Shown piece after piece: positions 1 to 6,850 of a stretch of DNA of 18,390 nt. The notes beneath the pieces are model-generated. The model was given only the letters and a program-made list of their open reading frames with translations, was not told the DNA's origin and made no database searches. Source of the DNA: SCGC-AAA076-P13 sp964276235 (GTDB lineage Bacteria > Pseudomonadota > Gammaproteobacteria > Magnimaribacterales > D2472); assembly GCA_964276235.1 (NCBI GenBank), contig CAXYEK010000003.1:1-18390 (forward strand), written 5' to 3'. The stretch's first letter is position 1, and each line of letters begins with the position of its first letter. The position numbers were made by a program, and so were the translations under genes.

Positions 1-1
1 C

Positions 2-109
2 GCACCTCTTCTAGAAAATTATCCTGGTGTACTTGGTTATCAAATCTATTATTTAACAATATCTGCTTGTGGGCTTATTGGAGCTTATGCTGCTTATCTT
101 CTTCGATAG
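2..109 (+). CDS. C-terminal fragment of a membrane protein, possibly a transporter (partial)
   Basis: An open frame enters from the left edge and ends at TAG 107-109, giving 35 residues that end GAYAAYLLR. A hydrophobic stretch rich in Leu, Ile, Gly and Ala (YYLTISACGLIGAYAAYLL) follows a more polar start, as expected for a last transmembrane helix with a positive cytoplasmic end. This would fit the last helix of an MFS-type permease, but too little is present to name a family. It converges on the SDR gene with a spacer of about 31 bases (110-140), in which I see T-rich sequence but no hairpin. Confidence 0.5.
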   Translation, partial: APLLENYPGVLGYQIYYLTISACGLIGAYAAYLLR

Positions 110-140
110 TTTCTTTTTTATCTATAATTTTAATTGCCAC

Positions 141-1016
141 TCAAAGCATTTCAATCTTTTGGTTTACAATGTGCTGAAGTAATGGGCTTTTTGAAGCTTT
201 TTCAAATGCTGCATTAATTTGTGAAGATCTTTCTTCTACGAGAGGTCTGTAGTTTGGGTGGGTAAATATATAAAATTCGCCGTCATTTAGAGCTTCTACA
301 ACCCTCTTCCCAACGATGGAAACTTCAATCCCATTTTCCACCATTTTTTTGGCTTTATTTAAGAAAACATTCTCACTAATTGGACTTTTTTTGTCAGTTT
401 TGTATTGGGACTGACGATTTCTTTCAGAATCATAAATACGTGTTTGTACAAAAGCCGGACATAAAACAGAGACATTGATACCTTCACTTTCAAGCTCTCC
501 AGCCCAACTTTCTGAGACAGCTACTACAGCAGCTTTTGTTGCAGTATAAGCTCCACCATATGGAGTACCTCCCATCCCAGCCATTGAAGCAACATTTATG
601 ATCCATCCTCCTTCACCATGCTGCTTTATCATGGGAACCATTACTTTTGCTCCGAAGACAACACCCATTAAATTCACATCCAGCGCCCACTGCCATCCTC
701 TTGCATTCTGATTTTCTATTGAGCCTGATTCACCCCCTACACCTGCATTATTTACCACCATATGAATTTTTCCAAAACGAGCTATTGCTTTTTCTGCTAC
801 TTCTTGCCATTGGTCCTCTTTAGCTACATCAAGGACTACAGGCAATACTGGAACTCCAATTGTTTCCAGCTCCGAGCTAGCTTTTTGAAGGTTTTTTTCA
901 TTGATATCTGTGAGTACGATATTCATCTTCTGTTCACCAAGTGCTTTGGCAATAGATAAACCAATGCCCTCAGCGCCTCCGCTAATGACCGCAGTTTTTC
1001 CTATAAATTTAGACAT
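141..1016 (-). CDS. Short-chain dehydrogenase/reductase (SDR)
   Basis: A 291-residue classical SDR, a soluble NAD(P)-dependent oxidoreductase. The glycine-rich cofactor motif is at residues 13-19 (GGAEGIG). Asp37 at the end of the second strand suggests NAD(H) rather than NADP(H). NNAG is at 89-92, and the catalytic tetrad is Asn115, Ser144, Tyr157 and Lys161 (YTATK). The chain is about 40 residues longer than the typical 250. The extra length lies after the catalytic region, in the substrate-binding part and a C-terminal tail (about 195-291). The substrate cannot be told from sequence. A ribosome binding site AAAGGAAA lies about 9 bases before the ATG. It is the last gene of the minus-strand cluster, 54 bases after the DUF2891 gene, so co-transcription is likely though it could have its own promoter. 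Confidence 0.93.
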   Translation of the reverse strand: MSKFIGKTAVISGGAEGIGLSIAKALGEQKMNIVLTDINEKNLQKASSELETIGVPVLPVVLDVAKEDQWQEVAEKAIARFGKIHMVVNNAGVGGESGSIENQNARGWQWALDVNLMGVVFGAKVMVPMIKQHGEGGWIINVASMAGMGGTPYGGAYTATKAAVVAVSESWAGELESEGINVSVLCPAFVQTRIYDSERNRQSQYKTDKKSPISENVFLNKAKKMVENGIEVSIVGKRVVEALNDGEFYIFTHPNYRPLVEERSSQINAAFEKASKSPLLQHIVNQKIEML

Positions 1017-1070
1017 ATTTATTTTCCTTTAATATATTTTTCTCTTACTCAACCTTATAACTTTCAATTT

Positions 1071-2165
1071 TTATGGCAATAATGCATAAATAGCAAAAGA
1101 GCCAAGCCAGTGTCCGCCTTCATAACTATCGTCAACTAAGTTAGGTAGGGAATATGCCAAGTGCTTATCTGCCACAACTTGCAGGTGACCTAGCTGAGAA
1201 TATTCTTTTGCCAATGCACTTAATACCCATGCTCGACTAAAGTTTAAACCATCTAAATGAACCAACTTACCGTCAGAACGATCTAAAACTTCACCCACTT
1301 CTAAATTAAAGTCAGGGCTCAAGAGAGATGGCATGAACTCTTTCAACCAATCTAAGAATTCACTTTTGGGCAATACTCGACGCATAAGATCGATTTCTTC
1401 TAAACATGGTGAAAGAAAGTCATAGCCGCTAGGTTCCCACTTAATTGGACAAGATTTATCTTGCTGATAAAACTCTATAGCACGCTTACTAATTGCATCA
1501 CTCAAATCAGTGTCTCCAATCTGCTGAGCATAATCCCAAGCAAATGTAAGACCAAAAGCTGTATTTGTATGCTCACCAACTCTAATTGGATAAACCAACT
1601 TTGGTAAGTAATTTATGTAAAGTGACGATAATTCTTTTGCTAATGGCTTAAGTGTCTCAGCTAGCGAATTTGCTATTGGGTCATTCCAAGTTTCTAGTTC
1701 CTGCATTAGTTTTAGTAACCAGGCCCAGCCATATAGTCTTTCCCAAGATGGGTCTGATTTCACATAAGCAACATCAACAGCAATATTAGCTGGTGTGATA
1801 TGCCTGATCAGAATAGCTTTAGCCTCAGTATTACCCTCTACAGAGGGAAAGGCCTTAAGTAATCGCACCATTGACCAATGACCATGAACAGCTGAATGCC
1901 AGTCAAAACATCCATAAAATGCAGGGTGTAGGCTCTTTGGAGACGCTAAATCTTCATCACCACGCAACATTTGACTCAATTTATTTGGGTATTCTATTTC
2001 GGCACAAGACAGAGGTAATTTTAAAAGGTTTGCTGCTTCATCAATACTTAATTGATGCCGATTTAGATAATCACTTTGCTCGGCTATACCTCTTTGTGAA
2101 AATGATACTATTAGGACTAAAGTCCACATTCCTGTTAATTTTCTTACATTCACTATTAAATCCAC
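1071..2165 (-). CDS. DUF2891 family protein, probably exported
   Basis: Up to 364 residues, matching what I recall of the DUF2891 family (function unknown). Hallmarks: a Trp/His-rich block at 80-97 (HPAFYGCFDWHSAVHGHW), YGWAWLLKL at 145-153, RVGEHTNTAFGL at 195-206, and LDGLNFSRAW nearer the C terminus. The repeated aromatic and His residues suggest an alpha/alpha-barrel-like enzyme, but no reaction is established. The N terminus is hydrophobic (about residues 12-22) and ends GIAEQ, like a signal peptide, so it probably acts in the periplasm. The listed start is GTG at 2163-2165, overlapping the cupin gene by 10 bases and lacking a good ribosome binding site. A second GTG at 2151-2153 would shorten the protein by four residues and keep the signal peptide. 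The overlap suggests translational coupling to the cupin. Confidence 0.85.
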   Translation of the reverse strand: MDLIVNVRKLTGMWTLVLIVSFSQRGIAEQSDYLNRHQLSIDEAANLLKLPLSCAEIEYPNKLSQMLRGDEDLASPKSLHPAFYGCFDWHSAVHGHWSMVRLLKAFPSVEGNTEAKAILIRHITPANIAVDVAYVKSDPSWERLYGWAWLLKLMQELETWNDPIANSLAETLKPLAKELSSLYINYLPKLVYPIRVGEHTNTAFGLTFAWDYAQQIGDTDLSDAISKRAIEFYQQDKSCPIKWEPSGYDFLSPCLEEIDLMRRVLPKSEFLDWLKEFMPSLLSPDFNLEVGEVLDRSDGKLVHLDGLNFSRAWVLSALAKEYSQLGHLQVVADKHLAYSLPNLVDDSYEGGHWLGSFAIYALLP

Positions 2166-2518
2166 TCATTATTTAATGCAGTAAGCTCGCCTCCTACATC
2201 ACCTGTATTTACAGTGCCGATTGGCTCAACAAGCATAATTTTACATTCTTCTTCTGCATAAGGTCTATGCTTTTCACCCTTTTTAACAACGACCATTTCT
2301 CCACTTTTAAGTTCTATAACTCTATCCTCATAGTGTATTTTCATTGATCCTTCTATGACGATAAAAACTTCATCGGTATCTTCATGGTTATGTGTTACAA
2401 ACTCTCCCTTTATTTTTACAAGTTTAAATTGGTAGTCATTCATTTCAGCAATAACCTTAGGCGACCAGTGATCTTCAAATTTTGAAAACTTTTCTAAAAA
2501 ATTAATTGGGTTATTCAT
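2156..2518 (-). CDS. Small single-domain cupin protein
   Basis: 120 residues forming one cupin beta-barrel. Motif 1 has the usual metal-binding pattern: Gly38, His43, His45, Glu50, then Gly57 (HNHEDTDEVF). Motif 2 has Gly73 and His84 (KKGEKHRPY). The three histidines and one glutamate are the standard ligand set for Fe, Mn or another divalent metal. Such small cupins can be dioxygenases, isomerases or sensors, and the sequence does not decide between them. The start overlaps the end of the serine hydrolase gene by 8 bases and the end overlaps the DUF2891 start by 10, so the three are probably co-translated. There is no signal peptide, so it is cytoplasmic, unlike its two neighbours. Confidence 0.9.
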   Translation of the reverse strand: MNNPINFLEKFSKFEDHWSPKVIAEMNDYQFKLVKIKGEFVTHNHEDTDEVFIVIEGSMKIHYEDRVIELKSGEMVVVKKGEKHRPYAEEECKIMLVEPIGTVNTGDVGGELTALNNEWI

Positions 2519-3716
2519 TGTCAGAGATACTTTTTGCTATTGCTCTAAACATAGCGACGTGAGCTGCTTTTGAATACTCTTTTTCAGCGGTGAATCTATG
2601 ATTTGAGGATGTTTTAGCCACAACTACTTTAGTAATTGGATCTACATATATGTACTGATTGTAAACACCTGATGCCGTATAGTCTGTATCTGGAAAACCT
2701 GGTACCCACCACTGAAGTCCATACCCCCATACACTTGAAGACAAATCACTTTCACCAGGTATTAAGTGAGGTCCATCTGTATTATGTGATGCATTAACCC
2801 AGTTTTCTGGAACTATCTGCTCACCTTTCCACTGACCCTTATTTAGATAAAGTTGTCCAAACTTTGCAAAGTCTCTTACCGAAGCATTTAGACCTCCAAG
2901 AGCCATCTCAACTCCGAGATTATCTACAATATAATAAGCTTCATCTTCCATGCCTATCTTATTCCAAATTTTTTCATATAAATAATCTTGTAATGACATC
3001 CCTGTTACTTCGGCTAGAAGAAATCCAAGAACTTGAGTATCTATACTTACATAATGATGATAAGTTCCAGGCTCTTTTGACTGCTTTAATGTTTTTGCAA
3101 AATCTCTAAATGAAGAGCCTTTAGCTACTGCTCTACCAAATTTATTTATATCAGAATTAGGGTCGGCATAGTCCTCATTGAATTCAACTCCCGAGGACAT
3201 TTGAAGAATATTTTTTATTGAGACTCCCTCGTAACCTGTTCCATTAAAATCAGGTAAATACTTTGTTATTGGATCGGCAATACTATCTATAAGGCCATCT
3301 TCTAAAGCAATTCCTACTAAAGCTGATAAGAAAGATTTAGATACAGAAAATGCTATATGTTTGGTATCTGCTGAATTATTGTTCCAGTAGTTTTCATAGA
3401 GAAGATTGCCTTCATGAAGAACAATCATTCCATCTGTCTTAAAATGATCAAGCCCCTCAGCAAAGCTTCTGTCCTCGCCTTCAAAAAAATATGTTTTTGG
3501 CAGTGTGTAATCTCTTTTTTTAAATTTATGAGGCGAGTCTGATGCGCTAATTGGTTCAGATACTTCAAAGACTTCATCAATGTTACTAAAGTTATAAGCT
3601 ATAGTTTTTTCATCATACAGGTTGCTCAATCTATAGAGCTTAGATAGCTTGGGACCATAAAAGAAACCAGAAATTATTAATCCAATGGAGAGAAGTAATA
3701 TAAAAATTTTTGTCAT
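2511..3716 (-). CDS. Serine hydrolase, beta-lactamase / 6-aminohexanoate-dimer hydrolase-like family
   Basis: 401 residues of the class C beta-lactamase fold (Pfam Beta-lactamase, PF00144). The nucleophile motif SxxK is at 124-127 (SVSK). The second motif Tyr-x-Ser/Asn is at 222-224 (YVS), as in esterase and NylB-like members rather than true beta-lactamases (YxN). The C-terminal part (GVYNQYIYVDP, then VVVAK) also resembles NylB-like hydrolases. The family includes esterases, amidases and D-aminopeptidases, so an antibiotic-resistance role is not supported. Residues 4-20 are a hydrophobic N-terminal segment, so the enzyme is exported or anchored with its catalytic domain in the periplasm. 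It is the first gene of the cluster running down to the SDR. No clear ribosome binding site precedes the ATG, and only 22 bases separate it from the divergent DoxX gene. Confidence 0.9.
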   Translation of the reverse strand: MTKIFILLLSIGLIISGFFYGPKLSKLYRLSNLYDEKTIAYNFSNIDEVFEVSEPISASDSPHKFKKRDYTLPKTYFFEGEDRSFAEGLDHFKTDGMIVLHEGNLLYENYWNNNSADTKHIAFSVSKSFLSALVGIALEDGLIDSIADPITKYLPDFNGTGYEGVSIKNILQMSSGVEFNEDYADPNSDINKFGRAVAKGSSFRDFAKTLKQSKEPGTYHHYVSIDTQVLGFLLAEVTGMSLQDYLYEKIWNKIGMEDEAYYIVDNLGVEMALGGLNASVRDFAKFGQLYLNKGQWKGEQIVPENWVNASHNTDGPHLIPGESDLSSSVWGYGLQWWVPGFPDTDYTASGVYNQYIYVDPITKVVVAKTSSNHRFTAEKEYSKAAHVAMFRAIAKSISDNE

Positions 3717-3738
3717 AAAATTAAGTTAACATAGAATC

Positions 3739-4128
3739 ATGATTAATATAAAAAAATTAGATTCTATTGCATTCTTTTTAGGAAGAGGCTTTCTTGGAAT
3801 ACTATTTTTATTATCTGGCCTTGGTAAGATTTTTAATTACCCAGAGTTTGTTGAATTATTAATTACAAAAAATGTTCCCTTTGCTGCGTTTTCTCTATCT
3901 GTATGCATTCTATTACAGGTTGTATTTAGTCCTTTAATTATAGTTGGTAAATACTTACGAGTAAGCTCGCTTGTATTATTTGGCGTAACTATATTAATAA
4001 ATATCTTCATGCATGACTTTTGGAACCTTGCAGGTGATCCTTCGCAAGCTCATGAGGCACAAAACTTTATAAAAAATATGGGTATCGCAGCAGGCTTTTT
4101 AATTCTAGCAACAAAAGATAAAAATTAA
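3739..4128 (+). CDS. DoxX-like integral membrane protein
   Basis: 129 residues, almost all hydrophobic, with about four transmembrane segments (roughly 10-30, 48-66, 73-90 and 108-124). The opening GRGFLGILFLLSGLGKI and the loop HDFWN..GDP are typical of the DoxX family (PF07681). DoxX proteins are small four-helix inner-membrane proteins tied in some species to quinone-linked sulfur oxidation or oxidative stress. The exact role here is unknown. Divergent from the serine hydrolase with a 22-base spacer (3717-3738) and convergent with the next methyltransferase, 9 bases away. No ribosome binding site is visible. No alternative in-frame start was found before the first helix, so this start is retained. 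Confidence 0.85.
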   Translation: MINIKKLDSIAFFLGRGFLGILFLLSGLGKIFNYPEFVELLITKNVPFAAFSLSVCILLQVVFSPLIIVGKYLRVSSLVLFGVTILINIFMHDFWNLAGDPSQAHEAQNFIKNMGIAAGFLILATKDKN

Positions 4129-4137
4129 TTTTTCTTC

Positions 4138-4770
4138 TTATTTTTTAAAGATGACTATATCTTTAGATATTATTTCAAGTTCCCAATTTCTTTGTTCTCC
4201 AATAACTTCAAAGGTTTCTTCTGAATAAAAAGTAACATGGGTAGGGTCACGTCTGTAATACCATTTTTCAAATGCTTCTTCTTCTGTAAGAAAGTTAGTC
4301 ATTATTCCCAGCCACCCACCTTTTATGAGTAAATCATCAAGCTTCTTAAACTCTTCAAAAGGGTTATGAAAATGCTCGACGGTTTCTGTGCAGGTTATAA
4401 AATCATATTGGTTAGAAAAAATATTTTGATTTGGGAAAAAGAAAGGATCATATAGATCGACTTCATAACCATCTTTCACCAAAATATCTGCAAGAGCTGG
4501 GCCTGGCCCACATCCAAAATCTAAGCCTTTACTGTTAGCATTAAGTCTTTCAACTAGCGGCACAGACAATCTAGATAAAAAATTTCTGTATCTAGGGTCT
4601 TCAATAACATTCTCATGCTCTAGATACCGATCTTTTTCTGAAACCTCATCTATAAAATAATGTTTGTCTAAAAATTTAGCTTGGCAAAAATTACATTTCC
4701 AGTATTTATTTTTATCTAAAGTAGAGAAGCTTTCAACAAGATTACTATGGCAAACAATGCATTCAGTCAT
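4138..4770 (-). CDS. Class I SAM-dependent methyltransferase with N-terminal zinc ribbon
   Basis: 210 residues. The N-terminal part carries two CxxC pairs, Cys4/Cys7 and Cys26/Cys29, a probable structural zinc knuckle. A Rossmann methyltransferase domain follows: motif I LDFGCGPG at 83-90, an acidic residue after strand 2 (LYDP, about 106-109) and a post-motif segment TETVEHFHNP at 128-137. The layout fits the Methyltransf_23-type group often annotated as generic class I methyltransferase. CxxC-headed methyltransferases are also known among sugar C-methyltransferases, but those are usually about twice as long. Substrate unknown. Encoded alone on the minus strand between two plus-strand genes. 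A TATAAT at 4811-4816 lies on the opposite strand upstream. Confidence 0.9.
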   Translation of the reverse strand: MTECIVCHSNLVESFSTLDKNKYWKCNFCQAKFLDKHYFIDEVSEKDRYLEHENVIEDPRYRNFLSRLSVPLVERLNANSKGLDFGCGPGPALADILVKDGYEVDLYDPFFFPNQNIFSNQYDFITCTETVEHFHNPFEEFKKLDDLLIKGGWLGIMTNFLTEEEAFEKWYYRRDPTHVTFYSEETFEVIGEQRNWELEIISKDIVIFKK

Positions 4771-4810
4771 TATAATTTTTTAAGCTCTTATTTAGGTTTT
4801 GTCTTTATCA

Positions 4811-4816
4811 TATAAT
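4811..4816 (+). promoter_or_regulatory. Possible -10 element upstream of the helicase gene
   Basis: A perfect TATAAT lies 55 bases before the helicase ATG in the 101-base spacer between divergent genes (4771-4871). The expected -35 zone around 4788-4794 reads TTATTT and is a poor match, so the assignment rests on the -10 alone in AT-rich DNA. Confidence 0.3.
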
Positions 4817-4871
4817 CTTATACTTAAACTACAAAATAAACCCTCAACACATCTAGATTTCGATTATTACA

Positions 4872-6179
4872 ATGGCAAAGAAAAAAATAGTAGCTGATGA
4901 AAACTCATTTGACGATACCCTAGATCAGATCGTAGATTTGCTGGACAGTGAAGAACAGCAATTTATTTACCTCACAGGTGCAGCAGGTACTGGTAAGACA
5001 ACACTTATAGAAAGAGTTGTTGAGGAAAGTGATCTTAGAAAGATAGTTGTAGCTCCAACTGGTGTTGCCGCTTTAAATATTGGAGGAAGTACTATCAATT
5101 CTGCTTTTAGAATTGGGTTTGATACTTTTCCTGTAATACAAGAATCTAATGATCCCAAGTTTAAGAAATTATTAAAAAAATTAGAACTTCTTATTATTGA
5201 TGAAATATCAATGGTTCGAGCTCCTATGCTTGATGCCATCTCAGATTCTTTGAAAGTTCATCGTAATTCATCAGAGCCATTTGGTGGGATACATGTTCTT
5301 GCATGTGGTGATCTTTTTCAGCTGCCTCCTGTGGTCAAAGATCATGAGGTCAATGCTATCGATGAGAAATATGAATCTGTTTATTTTTTTAGCTCTAAAA
5401 GCTTCAAAGAAATTAAATCACCAGCTTTTTTTGAATTAACTTATTCATTTAGGCAAAGTGAGGATGAGAATTTTTATTCGCTCCTCAATAATATTCGTTT
5501 AGGCGAAGATCTTGAGGATTCGATAAATAAAATTAATGCTTCTTGCTTTAATCCAGAGTTCACAAATGAGTCATCTCTTATTATTACAACTAGAAAATAT
5601 AGAGCAGAACAAATAAATGAGGAAATGTTAAATCTGATTGAAGGACCTGCTACTTCTGCAAAGTCTGAAGAATACGGAGAATTAAATGAAAATGATTTAC
5701 CTGCACCCAGAAACCTAAGAATTAAACAAGATGCAAAGGTCATGTTTATAAAAAATGATAGTGAAGGCCGATGGGTTAATGGAACTATTGGAATAGTCAC
5801 AAATTGTTCTGATAAAAAAAGGAAATTTATAAGGGTTCAAGTAGGTGATGATATTTTTAAAGTCAAAAGAGAGGAATGGAACAAAATCAAATACGTCTAT
5901 GACGAATACAACGACGAGATGGAAGAAGAAGTTGTCTCATCTTTTAAGCAGTTTCCACTCAAACTAGGTTGGGCTGTAACAATCCATAAGGCGCAAGGGC
6001 TTACTCTAGATAGTTGCTCTATAGATTTGGGTCAGGGAGCCTTTGCAACAGGTCAAACCTACGTTGCTCTCAGCAGATGCAAGACATTGAATTCATTAAA
6101 TTTATATCAGGAGCTTCAAGTTAGAGACGCATTGGTTGATTCTGCAATCAAGGACTTTCACAAAGAAAATTTTAACTAA
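4872..6179 (+). CDS. PIF1/RecD-like superfamily 1 DNA helicase
   Basis: 435 residues with a full SF1 helicase motif series. Motif I GAAGTGKT is at 36-43, motif Ia APTGVAALN at 61-69, motif II IIDE at 108-111, motif III GDLFQLPPV at 146-154, motif IV-like FRQ at 193-195, motif V WAVTIHKAQGLT at 367-378, and motif VI VALSR at 398-402. The order and the GDLFQLPP and HKAQGLT forms mark the PIF1/RecD branch (5'-3' polarity in known members). It lacks the long N-terminal region of RecD2, so it is close to a minimal helicase core. Likely a cytoplasmic DNA repair or replication accessory enzyme. A single gene with a TATAAT at 4811-4816 upstream and no strong ribosome binding site. Its stop overlaps the stop of the converging small membrane gene by 4 bases. 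Confidence 0.93.
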   Translation: MAKKKIVADENSFDDTLDQIVDLLDSEEQQFIYLTGAAGTGKTTLIERVVEESDLRKIVVAPTGVAALNIGGSTINSAFRIGFDTFPVIQESNDPKFKKLLKKLELLIIDEISMVRAPMLDAISDSLKVHRNSSEPFGGIHVLACGDLFQLPPVVKDHEVNAIDEKYESVYFFSSKSFKEIKSPAFFELTYSFRQSEDENFYSLLNNIRLGEDLEDSINKINASCFNPEFTNESSLIITTRKYRAEQINEEMLNLIEGPATSAKSEEYGELNENDLPAPRNLRIKQDAKVMFIKNDSEGRWVNGTIGIVTNCSDKKRKFIRVQVGDDIFKVKREEWNKIKYVYDEYNDEMEEEVVSSFKQFPLKLGWAVTIHKAQGLTLDSCSIDLGQGAFATGQTYVALSRCKTLNSLNLYQELQVRDALVDSAIKDFHKENFN

Positions 6180-6349
6180 GTATTTTTATCAGAATCCAAT
6201 CTTCTTAAATAAAAAATTCCAAATATCATTGTAAGAAAAAAGCCTAAAAACTTTCCATGAGGTGATGCCATTATCTTTTCTCTAAAAAATATGCATTCAA
6301 TGATATGGACCACGGCAAGTACAGCAACAATTATTAATAAAACATCCAT
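6176..6349 (-). CDS. Small two-helix membrane protein, DUF1145 (YhhL)-like
   Basis: A 57-residue frame starting MDVLLIIVAV and ending LDSDKNT, stop TAG at 6176-6178. It has two hydrophobic segments (about 3-22 and 33-48) around a short basic loop (FREKIMASPHGK). The start is well supported: GGAG at 6357-6360 lies 7 bases before the ATG, and the ATG follows the stop of the DUF952 reading frame by one base. The pattern of a helix ending H..E, a basic loop, then a second helix with FGIF resembles the C-terminal two-thirds of DUF1145/YhhL proteins, but that link is from memory of a short sequence. Inner-membrane location is expected; function is unknown. It overlaps the helicase stop by 4 bases tail to tail. 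Confidence 0.72.
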   Translation of the reverse strand: MDVLLIIVAVLAVVHIIECIFFREKIMASPHGKFLGFFLTMIFGIFYLRRLDSDKNT

Positions 6350-6350
6350 T

Positions 6351-6714
6351 TTATTTCTCCGTTTCTAAAACTATATCTTCAGGAAGAGTAAAGGAACCTC
6401 TTTCAAGAGTCCACTGCTTTGAAACATGGGCTACCTTTAACTCATCATAGAGATGAGCAAATTCTCCAGACCTTCTATCTCCTTGCTTAGTAGGCTCATA
6501 GATAAGCTTTTCTTGTTACTGCTTCTAGATTAATCTCTAATAACATCACTTTATCGTGATCAGAAAAATAAAAAGCTAAGGTTGCTGCTAGCTGTTTCGC
6601 ACTTGATAGATGAATAAAGCCATCTCTTTGATCTAAATCTGTGACTATTAAACCATTTAAAGAAGCACTCTCCCATTCTTCTAGAGTTAATATTTTAAAG
6701 ATGTCATTGACCAT
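6351..6714 (-). pseudogene. DUF952 family protein, interrupted by a one-base frameshift
   Basis: The first 72 codons from ATG 6712-6714 read MVNDIFKILT, then EEW at 12-14, DGFIHLS at 31-37 and VMLLEINLEA near 56-65, the typical start of DUF952 (PF06108) proteins of about 110-120 residues. The frame then stops at TGA just after RKAYL. In the +1 frame the missing C-terminal part continues: KLIYEPTKQGD, FAHLYDEL, VSKQWTLERG, ending ETEK with TAA at 6351-6353. One extra A in the run of four at 6508-6511 (TTTT on the + strand) explains the break. Total length is 364 bases, one more than a multiple of three. Removing it gives 120 residues, the family's normal length. Family function is unknown. Either a recent pseudogene or a homopolymer sequencing error. 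Confidence 0.85.
6357..6360 (-). promoter_or_regulatory. Ribosome binding site (GGAG) of the small membrane gene
   Basis: GGAG on the minus strand, 7 bases ahead of the ATG at 6347-6349. It lies inside the last codons of the DUF952 frame. This site is the main reason to accept the short downstream frame as a gene. Confidence 0.65.
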
Positions 6715-6771
6715 TTTTTCAGTGTAACAACAAAATAATTTTTAATATATATGCATAATTCCTGAGTTAAA

Positions 6772-6803
6772 AACTACTAATAGATTCAATATAAAAAGTA
6801 GTT
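6772..6803. repeat. Inverted repeat in the nitroreductase upstream region
   Basis: AACTACT at 6772-6778 is matched by its reverse complement AGTAGTT at 6797-6803, separated by 18 bases. It lies in the 136-base spacer between divergent DUF952 and nitroreductase genes, 48 bases before the nitroreductase ATG. It could be a pair of regulator half-sites, or chance in AT-rich DNA. Confidence 0.3.
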
Positions 6804-6850
6804 AAAATATGGCAAAATCTGAAACATATTAATTTTTAAAAAGAGTAATT

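Noticed and set aside
1871..2176. 101-residue open frame opposite the DUF2891 N terminus
   Set aside because: Antisense to the conserved HPAFYGCFDWH block; no start signal.
2511..3716. Antibiotic-resistance beta-lactamase
   Set aside because: SxxK is present but the second motif is Tyr-x-Ser and the C-terminal part is NylB/esterase-like; true class C signatures (YAN, KTG) are not seen.
3710..3737. Promoter-like TTGTCA - 16 bases - TAGAAT before the DoxX gene
   Set aside because: Transcription would begin near 3743-3745, after the ATG at 3739, and no later start is plausible before the first membrane helix.
4967..5800. Antisense open frames within the helicase gene
   Set aside because: They lie opposite conserved helicase motifs, have no family features or ribosome binding sites, and are coding-strand shadows.
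6500..6515. Programmed ribosomal frameshift in the DUF952 gene
   Set aside because: The needed shift is +1 at AGA AAA GCT with no recognised slippery motif, rare codon or stop context, and a small DUF952 protein has no known need of recoding. A one-base indel is simpler.
6809..6832. Seven-codon mini-frame (MAKSETY) upstream of the nitroreductase
   Set aside because: No ribosome binding site and no sign of attenuation structure; expected by chance.
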